A stretch of DNA of 14,127 nucleotides, taken from the NCBI GenBank assembly GCA_038253825.1, contig JBBSGT010000031.1, positions 1 to 14,127 on the forward strand. The letters run 5' to 3'. The position numbers and the translations under genes are program-made. Of the stretch, positions 7,822 through 13,469 are shown one piece after another. Source of the stretch: JACDET01 sp038253825. GTDB taxonomy: Bacteria > Patescibacteriota > Microgenomatia > Levybacterales > UBA12049. A model generated the notes under the pieces. That model was not told where the DNA came from and did no database searches. It saw only the letters and a program-made list of their open reading frames with translations. The first letter of the stretch is position 1. Every line of letters starts with the position of its first letter.

Positions 7822-8187
7822 TTATTGTGAAGCCAAAGCTTGAATGCGCACATAGAGTTTGTCAAAATCAAAAAAACTTTTATTGACATATCCTTTTGCA
7901 CCGAGAAGCCGGGCTCTTTCTACATCTTTCTCTTGACCTAGGGTAGAAAAAACAAGAACCGGAATTTTATCAATTAATTGGAGTTGTCCCATTTGGGTGA
8001 GCATCTCAAAACCATCCATTTTGGGCATGATAATATCAAGTAATATGACATCAGGCATATTTGTTTGTAATTTTTCAAGTCCCTCTTCACCATTGGTTGC
8101 GGTTTCGACTTCAGCGTTTTGTTCTCGAAGTTTAGCTGAATAAAATTCACGGAAAAATTTATCATCTTCAACAAGTAAAATTTTCAT
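7822..8187 (-). CDS. CheY-like single-domain response regulator
   Basis: A 121-residue receiver with no output domain. The acidic pocket is Asp8/Asp9 in LLVEDD, the phosphoacceptor is Asp51 in VILLDIIMPKMDG, the switch residue is Ser81/Thr82, Tyr100 is the aromatic residue, and Lys103 is the conserved lysine. The proline that normally follows this lysine is Ser104 here. Stand-alone receivers of the CheY/PilG/PilH type signal by protein contact. The ATG overlaps the stop of the Hpt-like gene as ATGA, and the gene precedes pilB, so control of pilus assembly is the simplest inference. No kinase is in the window. Confidence 0.93.
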   Translation of the reverse strand: MKILLVEDDKFFREFYSAKLREQNAEVETATNGEEGLEKLQTNMPDVILLDIIMPKMDGFEMLTQMGQLQLIDKIPVLVFSTLGQEKDVERARLLGAKGYVNKSFFDFDKLYVRIQALASQ

Positions 8188-8576
8188 GTTAATACCAACG
8201 TTTGTAATTTTGTGGCGTCTTGAGAAAGATCGTTTTCTTTATTATCTTTATCAATGGCCTCCAAATCTTGAGACATAGTTTGAGCTGTATCCAAAAGCGA
8301 CTGCAATATTTCTCTTGTGAACAGCGTTTTTCCAACCATGCTTTGTTTAAAAAGCTTTTCCATAACTGCGGAGACCGCTCCTATTTGATTATATTCCATA
8401 ATCGTACTTTGTGTGGCAAGTGAATGAGCTGCTCGATGGACTGACTCAAGTGCAGAGATATTCTCGGGGGTTACAATGAGGACACTTGTATTATCCTGTA
8501 ATTCTTTTATATACTCACGCGCGGTTTGCAGATACAGTGCTTTGTATTTGGTATGATCGTCTTGTGATAAAGGCAT
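8184..8576 (-). CDS. Hpt-like (histidine phosphotransfer) protein
   Basis: A 130-residue, mainly helical protein. SVHRAAHSLATQSTIMEYNQIGAVSAVMEKLF (positions 45-76) matches the core of Hpt/CheA P1 domains, with His51 as the candidate phosphorylated histidine. The usual HxLKG motif is HSLAT, so the conserved Lys and Gly are replaced. It is the first gene of the pilus transcription unit, overlaps the receiver gene by four bases and has a strong promoter 11 bp upstream. Together the two genes look like a phosphorelay fragment fed by a kinase encoded elsewhere. A non-phosphorylated structural role is possible given the altered motif. Confidence 0.75.
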   Translation of the reverse strand: MPLSQDDHTKYKALYLQTAREYIKELQDNTSVLIVTPENISALESVHRAAHSLATQSTIMEYNQIGAVSAVMEKLFKQSMVGKTLFTREILQSLLDTAQTMSQDLEAIDKDNKENDLSQDATKLQTLVLT

Positions 8577-8587
8577 AATCTACGTTT

Positions 8588-8616
8588 ACTATACTCATAA
8601 TTTTCAAGGTTGTCAA
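8588..8616 (-). promoter_or_regulatory. Promoter of the Hpt-receiver-pilus operon
   Basis: On the minus strand there is a perfect TTGACA (8611-8616), an optimal 17-bp spacer and TATAGT (8588-8593). Eleven bases separate the -10 box from the ATG, so the predicted leader is about 4-5 nt. The -35 box overlaps by five bases the -35 box of the divergent promoter on the other strand. Confidence 0.7.
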
Positions 8617-8637
8617 CGGACGCATCTCCACTATAAT
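8610..8637 (+). promoter_or_regulatory. Divergent promoter of the PEP-synthase-like gene; leaderless
   Basis: TTGTCA (8610-8615), a 16-bp spacer and a perfect TATAAT (8632-8637) lie just upstream of the ATG at 8644. Only six bases lie between the -10 box and the ATG, so transcription should begin at or next to the start codon. The -35 box occupies the same bases as the -35 of the opposite promoter, so both cannot be bound by polymerase at once. Confidence 0.7.
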
Positions 8638-8643
8638 AGTAGT

Positions 8644-9825
8644 ATGAGTAATACCGCCCCTTCAGTTATTTGGTTTGCAGATATTGATACATCCTCCCAT
8701 GAGCTTGATAGGTATAGTCGTCAACTTGCAGAACTCACACAAGCAAAATTTCCTGTGCCACCAGGCTTTCTTATTACTGATCATGCGTATTTTTCTTTTC
8801 TCCGTGAGAATAAACTTGATCATAAAGTCAGTGAAATCCTTTCAACAATCTCCATCGAGCGGACTGACACCCTCATGCAGGGAGCGGCGCATATCGCTCG
8901 CCTTTTTGAAAAATCCAAACTCTCAGCCGAATTGCAAAACGAGCTTCTGTCATTTTATAACCATCTCGGTGGTGGGGTTAGGCTGGGACTTCATGCGACT
9001 GGCAAGCAACCGGTTAAGCACACAACACTGTACGCTGGTCGAGAAAAACAATTCCTTAAAAAAATTAAAGATGCTTGGGCAATGATGTTCACAGAACAAG
9101 CTTTATGGCAACGGCATCATCAAGAGATTGACCATGTGAGCACAGGCGCGGTTTTGCTGGTGCAAAAACATGTGCCCTGGGACAAATCAGGCAAAGTATT
9201 TACCATAGAAAAGCAAACACATGCCAAAGATACAATAACGATCACACAAGGGCCAGATCGTTATCTTTTATCTAAGAAAAACTTGACGATTCTTGACCGA
9301 CATCTCAAACATAATACCAAGACTTCCAAACTCACTCATAATGAACTGCTTGCCATAGCTAAACTCGCCAAACAATTGGAACGTCACCTCTATTTCCCCC
9401 AAGAAATTTTGTGGGCGTTCAGTGAAAAGAAATTAGTTTTGCTGGAAACCAAACCCATCAATACTTTGAGTGAACGTAAACCTGAAAAGAATCCCAAACT
9501 CCCTATCGCAAGAGGAACGAGAGTTACATCAACTATTGGAACTGGTATTACTAAAGTTGTTCATGCTCAATCAGACTTTCCAGACTCAACTGAGCAACAT
9601 ATTCTTATTGTAAAAGAAGCGAGAACCCAAGATTTCCCAAAATTAAAAAAAGCCAAAGGCATCATCTCTGAATCCGGACATACCCACACAGAAATCGCAA
9701 TGTTACTCCGAGAACATGGCATTCCAACTGTTTTTAACGTCAAAAATGCCACGAAAACCTTCAAAAATGATCATATTATTACTATTCATGGAGATAAAGG
9801 AGAGATTTATCAGGGGGGATTTTAA
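8644..9825 (+). CDS. PEP-synthase-like protein: ATP-grasp-like domain plus swivelling phosphohistidine-like domain, no PEP/pyruvate barrel
   Basis: A 393-residue protein. LAELTQAKFPVPPGFLIT (28-45) and LYFPQEILWAFSEKKLVLLETKPI (249-272) match the start and end of the PPDK/PEP-synthase ATP-binding domain; LLVQKHVPWDKSGKVFTIE (171-189) matches its middle. Residues 320-393 resemble the mobile phosphohistidine domain: GIISESGHTHTEIAMLLREHGIPTVF at 339-364, with His346 or His348 in place of the usual TSHAA histidine. The GGK motif expected near residue 22 and the RSS near 113 are not conserved (DRYSRQ, RLG). The third, PEP/pyruvate-binding domain of PpsA (total about 800 residues) is absent. It therefore cannot be a complete PEP synthase. 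It could be a regulatory paralogue or a phosphotransferase with another partner. No terminator is evident, but a palindromic repeat follows. Confidence 0.75.
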   Translation: MSNTAPSVIWFADIDTSSHELDRYSRQLAELTQAKFPVPPGFLITDHAYFSFLRENKLDHKVSEILSTISIERTDTLMQGAAHIARLFEKSKLSAELQNELLSFYNHLGGGVRLGLHATGKQPVKHTTLYAGREKQFLKKIKDAWAMMFTEQALWQRHHQEIDHVSTGAVLLVQKHVPWDKSGKVFTIEKQTHAKDTITITQGPDRYLLSKKNLTILDRHLKHNTKTSKLTHNELLAIAKLAKQLERHLYFPQEILWAFSEKKLVLLETKPINTLSERKPEKNPKLPIARGTRVTSTIGTGITKVVHAQSDFPDSTEQHILIVKEARTQDFPKLKKAKGIISESGHTHTEIAMLLREHGIPTVFNVKNATKTFKNDHIITIHGDKGEIYQGGF

Positions 9826-9832
9826 AAATTCT

Positions 9833-9904
9833 TGTCATCCTGAACGCAGTGAAGGATCTCAAAATGAGGGATTCTTCTCCACCAGATAGCAGATCAGAAT
9901 GATA
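9833..9904. repeat. REP-like dispersed palindromic element (TGTCATCCTGA family)
   Basis: The left arm TGTCATCCTGA (9833-9843) and the right arm TCAGAATGATA (9894-9904) are imperfect inverted repeats, matching at 9 of 11 bases. The left part continues as ACGCAGTGAAGGATCTC, which I recognise as a motif dispersed widely in bacterial intergenic regions. It sits 8 bp after the stop of the PEP-synthase-like gene and ends about 20 bp before the next promoter. It could act as a transcript-end structure. The element at 12422-12482 has related ends. Confidence 0.6.
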
Positions 9905-9924
9905 ATTTTCAAATGATATTTCAC

Positions 9925-9954
9925 TTGAATCTTAAATGCCAAATACATTATACT
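9925..9954 (+). promoter_or_regulatory. Promoter of the phosphoglycerate mutase gene; leaderless
   Basis: TTGAAT (9925-9930), an 18-bp spacer and TATACT (9949-9954) precede the ATG at 9962 by seven bases. The predicted transcription start coincides with the start codon or lies one base before it. No Shine-Dalgarno sequence is present. Confidence 0.55.
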
Positions 9955-9961
9955 AAACCTT

Positions 9962-10588
9962 ATGGCATATCTCGCACTCGTAAGACATGGAACGTCAATA
10001 TACAATGAAAAAGGTCTCTGGGCTGGTTGGGATGATCCTGAACTTACCGAAAAAGGCAAAGAAGATGCAAAGAACGCCGGAGAACATTTGAAAGATATTC
10101 ATTTTGATGAAGCTTACACTTCAGATCTGGCAAGGCACAAACAGACGCTCCAAATTATCCTCGAAACCATTAAGCAACAAAACGTCCCCACCACCGAAAG
10201 TAATGCAGTCAAAGAACGTGACTATGGTGACTTTACTGCCAAAAATAAATGGGAAGTAAAAAAGCAGCTTGGTGAAGCGGAGTTTCTCAAACTCCGCCGT
10301 AGTTGGGATTATTCGGTTCCAAATGGTGAATCACTCAAACAAGTTTATGAGCGAGAAATCCCCTACTACGAATCAACTATCCTTCCGCAGTTAAAAGATG
10401 GCAAAAATGTCATCATTGCCTCATCAGGAAATGCGCTTCGAGCCCTAATCAAATATCTGGAAAATGTAGATGATAAAGACATTGCCGCGGTCGAGATTGC
10501 TCCGGGAGAAATCTATCTCTATACGATTAACGAAGTGGGAGAAGTCACAGCCAAAGAAATCCGCAATCACCACGAATTGGCGGTGTAA
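9962..10588 (+). CDS. gpmA: GpmA-like phosphoglycerate mutase (histidine phosphatase superfamily), second catalytic His replaced by Ser
   Basis: A 208-residue protein collinear with 2,3-bisphosphoglycerate-dependent phosphoglycerate mutase, which interconverts 3- and 2-phosphoglycerate in glycolysis. Motifs are LVRHG (His9, the phosphorylated histidine), LTEKGKEDA (28-36), YTSDLARHKQT (52-62), ERDYGDF with Glu85 as the general acid, RRSWDYSVPNGESLK (112-126) and SGNALRALIKYLE (155-167). The last motif normally reads AHGNSLRAL; here the second catalytic histidine is Ser155. The KRAxRT arginine region is also altered (ARHKQT). The overall match to GpmA is good, so the protein may retain mutase activity by a changed mechanism or have become a phosphatase. 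The start is set by the RHG position and by the -10 box seven bases upstream. Confidence 0.88.
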   Translation: MAYLALVRHGTSIYNEKGLWAGWDDPELTEKGKEDAKNAGEHLKDIHFDEAYTSDLARHKQTLQIILETIKQQNVPTTESNAVKERDYGDFTAKNKWEVKKQLGEAEFLKLRRSWDYSVPNGESLKQVYEREIPYYESTILPQLKDGKNVIIASSGNALRALIKYLENVDDKDIAAVEIAPGEIYLYTINEVGEVTAKEIRNHHELAV

Positions 10589-10597
10589 ACCAAATCC

Positions 10598-10625
10598 TTG
10601 ACTTTGTATCACAATGAGCTACAAT
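10598..10625 (+). promoter_or_regulatory. Promoter of the BrnT/BrnA-like operon; nearly leaderless
   Basis: TTGACT (10598-10603), a 16-bp spacer and TACAAT (10620-10625) end ten bases before the ATG at 10636. The predicted leader is 3-4 nt, too short for a Shine-Dalgarno sequence. The site starts only nine bases after the gpmA-like stop. Confidence 0.6.
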
Positions 10626-10635
10626 CAATGCACAA

Positions 10636-10902
10636 ATGATTGTAATCAAGGTTCTTATTTGGGATGTTTGGAATAAAGAGCATATTGCAAAACATGGAAT
10701 AACAATTCAAGAAGTTGAAGAAATTTGTTATGGGGAGCGAGAAATAACTGAAAGTTACCGAAAGAGAATATTACTAGAAGATGAAACAAAAGAAGGCAAA
10801 AGGATAGCTATTATTTTATCACCTGAAGATCGTGACTTACAAACATATGGACAAGGCATCTACTATCCTATTACGGCTTATATAAAGGAGGTGAATAAAT
10901 GA
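10636..10902 (+). CDS. brnT: BrnT-family-like toxin (RNase fold)
   Basis: An 88-residue protein. The segment IWDVWNKEHIAKHGITIQEVEEI (8-30) is the hallmark of BrnT-like toxins (WDxxNxxHIxKHGITxxEVEE), followed by short strands: RKRILLED, KRIAIILS and a C-terminal YYPITAYIKEV that replaces the usual TAR segment. BrnT toxins are ribosome-independent RNases neutralised by a BrnA antitoxin. The next gene overlaps its stop (ATGA) and its Shine-Dalgarno sequence lies inside the toxin's last codons, so the pair is translationally coupled. As is usual for BrnTA, the toxin comes first. The active-site residues were not verified, so assignment to a related DUF4258-like group is possible. Confidence 0.78.
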   Translation: MIVIKVLIWDVWNKEHIAKHGITIQEVEEICYGEREITESYRKRILLEDETKEGKRIAIILSPEDRDLQTYGQGIYYPITAYIKEVNK

Positions 10903-11168
10903 AGCAAACAAAATCTATACCAGATATATCCATTTTTAAAAATAGAGAAAAAGAAGCTCGCTTTTGGGAAGAACATTTTGACGAAGCTTTAACACATGGC
11001 AAAGTGAAAAAAGCAATTTTTGCAAAAAATTTATCTGAGACACTTAATATCCGTCTCGATCCATCCACTATTATTCAAGTGAGAAATGAAGCAAAAGCCA
11101 AAGGTTTAGGATCAACACAACTCATTCGCATGTGGATTATGGAAAAAATCGGTGAGAAAGCTTTATAG
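10899..11168 (+). CDS. brnA: BrnA/CopG-type antitoxin
   Basis: An 89-residue protein. The N-terminal half contains an IPDISIFKNREKEARFWEEHF motif (7-27) resembling the PxFxSExEExxFWxxH opening of BrnA-like antitoxins. The C-terminal half (IRLDPSTIIQVRNEAKAKGLGSTQLIRMWIMEKI, 51-84) is a ribbon-helix-helix DNA-binding domain that should dimerise and repress its own operon. A textbook AGGAGGTG lies 5 nt before the ATG, the strongest Shine-Dalgarno sequence in the window. That would favour antitoxin over toxin synthesis from a nearly leaderless mRNA. The gene converges on rsmI and their 3' ends overlap by six bases. Confidence 0.8.
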   Translation: MKQTKSIPDISIFKNREKEARFWEEHFDEALTHGKVKKAIFAKNLSETLNIRLDPSTIIQVRNEAKAKGLGSTQLIRMWIMEKIGEKAL

Positions 11169-11870
11169 ATGAAATAGTAACACAAATTCCCCTTTCGGTG
11201 GCTTTTTCTTAAATTGAATGAGTGCATCGGAGATCTTTTTCTTTTTCACTTCTTCGAATATCTTTGTTAGTTCACGTGCGAATACGATCTCTATGTCACC
11301 AAAAACCTCCTGCATATCCCCCAATGTCTTTATAACCTTATGCGGTGCTTCAAAGAGAATCACTGTCGATTTAATTGTTTCCAAACTCGTCTTGATATTT
11401 TTGAAAAAATCGATTCGATGTCCTGGCTTGTGCGGCGGATAACCGGCGAAGAGAAATTTGTCTGTCGGCAAACCTGAACCCACTAAGGCTGTTATGACAG
11501 CGGACGCGCCTGGCAACGAAACAACTTTTATTTTTTCATGCAAACATTCACGAACGAGTTTGAAACCGGGATCTGATATTGCCGGAGTTCCAGCATCTGA
11601 GATCAAGGCAATTGTTTGTCCTACTTGAAGGAGACTTATGATTTCTGGAATTCGCTGCGTTTCTATCTGATCATAATAAGACAACAACTGAGGCTTTCTT
11701 TTTTCATCATCTGCCGGCGCAAACTCAGCAAAGAGTTTATCAAGCAGCATACCTGTTCTTCGTGTATCTTCACATGCGATAATATCGACAGAAAATAAGG
11801 TCCGCAATCCGCGAAGCGTAATATCAGCCAGATTGCCGATCGGTGTCGGCACAAGATAAAGTGTTCCCAT
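11163..11870 (-). CDS. rsmI: 16S rRNA (cytidine-1402-2'-O)-methyltransferase RsmI, short form
   Basis: A 235-residue tetrapyrrole-methylase-fold enzyme that methylates C1402 of 16S rRNA at the ribosomal P site using S-adenosylmethionine. Signatures are LYLVPTPIGNLADITLR (4-20), ACEDTRRTG (32-40), SDAGTPAISDPG (91-102), SLPGASA (118-124), FARELTKIFEE (198-208) and PKGEFVLL (225-232). Typical RsmI is 270-290 residues; the C-terminal helical extension is absent here, and the protein ends right after the final core strand. The ATG follows an extended -10 promoter by nine bases. The 3' end overlaps the antitoxin gene on the other strand by six bases. Confidence 0.95.
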   Translation of the reverse strand: MGTLYLVPTPIGNLADITLRGLRTLFSVDIIACEDTRRTGMLLDKLFAEFAPADDEKRKPQLLSYYDQIETQRIPEIISLLQVGQTIALISDAGTPAISDPGFKLVRECLHEKIKVVSLPGASAVITALVGSGLPTDKFLFAGYPPHKPGHRIDFFKNIKTSLETIKSTVILFEAPHKVIKTLGDMQEVFGDIEIVFARELTKIFEEVKKKKISDALIQFKKKPPKGEFVLLFHL

Positions 11871-11879
11871 AGTGAAGCC

Positions 11880-11888
11880 ATTATATCA
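11880..11888 (-). promoter_or_regulatory. Extended -10 promoter of rsmI
   Basis: On the minus strand TGATATAAT is an extended -10 element (TGn before a perfect TATAAT), nine bases before the rsmI ATG. No good -35 box is seen, as is common for extended -10 promoters. The predicted leader is 2-3 nt. Confidence 0.55.
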
Positions 11889-11990
11889 TCTCACGCATAA
11901 CACATTATCAGTTCCAACAAAATTGCTCATACAGCCATACTTTTTCAATCTCGATTCGAATCTAAATGGACACGGTACGTTAAATCGTTC

Positions 11991-11999
11991 TGCTATAAT
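11991..11999 (+). promoter_or_regulatory. Extended -10 promoter of the cupin gene; leaderless
   Basis: TGCTATAAT is an extended -10 element with a perfect TATAAT, six bases before the ATG at 12006. No convincing -35 is present. Transcription should start at the start codon. It is divergent from the rsmI promoter about 100 bp away. Confidence 0.6.
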
Positions 12000-12005
12000 T
12001 ACAGT

Positions 12006-12380
12006 ATGCTTAAGAAAAATAAAGGTAAATCATTTGTTGGCAAAATTTCGGATTACCAAAAACGCAAAGGATGGTTCTTTGGCAACTTTGCTGATAATGA
12101 TTTACTAAAATCAGATTTAGTTGAAATCGCATGGCAAAATATTTCAGATAAAAAAGCTTCACCCAATGATAAACATATCCATACTTCGTCAGTAGAAATA
12201 AATGTCGTCATTTCTGGAAAGGTAAACGCAGATATTAATGGTGAACACTTCACGATTCAAAAAGGAGAATTTTATGTAATTTGGCCAGAAACTGTAATTG
12301 AAAACCTTTCCGCAGGTGAGGATACACAACTAATAGTTATAAAGGCTCCTAGTATTAACGATAAACAGATACTGATCTAA
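12006..12380 (+). CDS. Small single-domain cupin protein
   Basis: A 124-residue protein. Cupin motif 1 is well kept: HIHTSSVEINVVISG gives H-x-H-x4-E-x6-G with His57, His59, Glu64 and Gly71. Motif 2 is partial: GEFYVIWPETVIEN (87-100) has Pro94 and Asn100, but the metal-ligand histidine is Glu99. Cupins bind a metal and act as isomerases, oxygenases or sugar/small-molecule binders, and the substrate cannot be inferred. The start is supported by the -10 box six bases upstream. It stands alone, convergent with the HAD gene, and a repeat element follows. Confidence 0.75.
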   Translation: MLKKNKGKSFVGKISDYQKRKGWFFGNFADNDLLKSDLVEIAWQNISDKKASPNDKHIHTSSVEINVVISGKVNADINGEHFTIQKGEFYVIWPETVIENLSAGEDTQLIVIKAPSINDKQILI

Positions 12381-12399
12381 GCCATTCAATAATATAGTT

Positions 12400-12540
12400 G
12401 ATTAAACTTTATTTCAAAACGTGTCATGCTGAAACCCTACAAAAGACAACCTATTTCATAGGGTTGCAAGTCCAGGATGACAGAAGATGGAGGTTTTGAA
12501 ACGACTTTTAGTCTCAGTTGCATAGATTCAAACTTTATTT
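12400..12540. repeat. Composite repeat: direct repeats enclosing nested inverted repeats
   Basis: The outer direct repeats are GATTAAACTTTATTT (12400-12414) and GATTCAAACTTTATTT (12525-12540), identical apart from one inserted base. Inside are a perfect inverted pair TTTCAAAAC (12412-12420) and GTTTTGAAA (12493-12501), then the TGTCATGCTGA and CAGGATGACA arms. The right direct repeat covers the last bases of the HAD gene, including part of its stop codon. The layout resembles a small non-autonomous insertion with a target duplication, but no transposase is present. Confidence 0.45.
12422..12482. repeat. REP-like palindromic element between convergent genes
   Basis: The arms TGTCATGCTG (12422-12431) and CAGGATGACA (12473-12482) are inverted repeats with one mismatch. 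A perfect inner pair AACCCTA (12433-12439) and TAGGGTT (12459-12465) extends the stem. The ends match the element at 9833-9904, so they seem to be one family. Placed between the 3' ends of the cupin and HAD genes, it may serve as a bidirectional transcript end. Confidence 0.5.
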
Positions 12541-13396
12541 ATAATGAAAAGTATTTGAGGATTTCTAAAATACCATTTTCGTCTACTGATCCATGACTAA
12601 CGAAATACTTCCCTTCTCCTTTTGATCTTATTAACTCCTTTAATTCGTCTGTCCCATTAGCAAGTGTTGCAGCGTAACCGCATAAAGAAATAAATTTCCA
12701 GTCGCTTGTGCTATCGCCAATTCCCAATACTTCATTAAAGGTAATATTTAGACTTTTAACAATTGCTTCTGCTCCTTCTTTTTTTGAACTTCCTAAAGAT
12801 GTAATAATGCCAAATTGCAATGGTAGTGCAACTGGATGCACACCCCAGCTAATTGATGCTTTTGAAGCAAATTGTTCTAAGATTTCGGAGATTCTTTTTT
12901 TGTCTGTATTATCCTTTGCAATTGGCATGATCTTTGTAATCTCGTAGCTATTGCTTTCATCAATAATATTGGTCAGAAAAACCGGCTCTTTTTGCAAAAC
13001 ATGAGTGTGTTTTTTTGTTATTTCTGATGTCTGATCCTTCTGAATGAAATAATCATCTACGGTATAAAATTCTACATAAACATCTGCTTCTCGCAATGTC
13101 CGTAAAATTTCTTTTACCAAACTCGTATCTAGTATATGTTTTTCAACGATAATGTTATCAATTGGATCAATGATAACTGCACCCGCATCCGCGATATGAG
13201 GATTATGCAAATTTGGTCTATTTATTTCTTCTGTGATAGCATAATGAGGTTTTGCAGTACAAAGACATACTGCTACTCCATTTTCTCTGATTCTCTTCAA
13301 CGCTGTAACTACATCAGGATGAGAATGTGGTGAGTTATAACCAATTTTCTCACCGATAATAACACCATCGACATCAAGAATTATTGCTTTAATCAT
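12539..13396 (-). CDS. Cof-type HAD-superfamily phosphatase
   Basis: A 285-residue protein. Motif I is LDVDG with nucleophile Asp8 and general acid Asp10; motif II is Thr47 in CTAKP; motif III is Lys205/Lys206 in SSKKEG; motif IV is GDSTSDW with Asp228 and Asp232. The region 80-190 is a C2-type cap, and the tail has the Cof-like GYAATLANGTDELKE (240-254). These enzymes dephosphorylate sugar phosphates, nucleotides or pyridoxal phosphate, and the cap sequence does not reveal which. The ATG follows an extended -10 box by nine bases and lacks a Shine-Dalgarno sequence. The stop codon falls within the direct repeat at 12525-12540. Confidence 0.88.
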   Translation of the reverse strand: MIKAIILDVDGVIIGEKIGYNSPHSHPDVVTALKRIRENGVAVCLCTAKPHYAITEEINRPNLHNPHIADAGAVIIDPIDNIIVEKHILDTSLVKEILRTLREADVYVEFYTVDDYFIQKDQTSEITKKHTHVLQKEPVFLTNIIDESNSYEITKIMPIAKDNTDKKRISEILEQFASKASISWGVHPVALPLQFGIITSLGSSKKEGAEAIVKSLNITFNEVLGIGDSTSDWKFISLCGYAATLANGTDELKELIRSKGEGKYFVSHGSVDENGILEILKYFSL

Positions 13397-13405
13397 TGCA
13401 TGAGT

Positions 13406-13414
13406 ATTGTAGCA
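13406..13414 (-). promoter_or_regulatory. Extended -10 promoter of the HAD gene
   Basis: On the minus strand TGCTACAAT (TGn plus TACAAT) ends nine bases before the HAD ATG. The upstream sequence is very AT-rich, possibly an UP-like element, and has no clear -35. Confidence 0.5.
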
Positions 13415-13469
13415 AAAAATTTTATATTTAAAGTAAATAAAAAGATTTTGACAACATAACCTAACTATT

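Noticed and set aside
9859..10059. Minus-strand open frame of 66 codons across the gpmA-like promoter
   Set aside because: It overlaps the repeat element, the promoter and the start of a clear gene, and its protein has no recognisable motif.
9962..10588. Alternative reading as a cobalamin phosphatase (CobC-like)
   Set aside because: The ERDYGDF, RRSWD and PNGESLK segments and overall collinearity fit phosphoglycerate mutase better.
11872..12108. Plus-strand open frame starting before the cupin gene
   Set aside because: It overlaps the well-supported cupin frame in another phase, and no motif or promoter spacing supports it.
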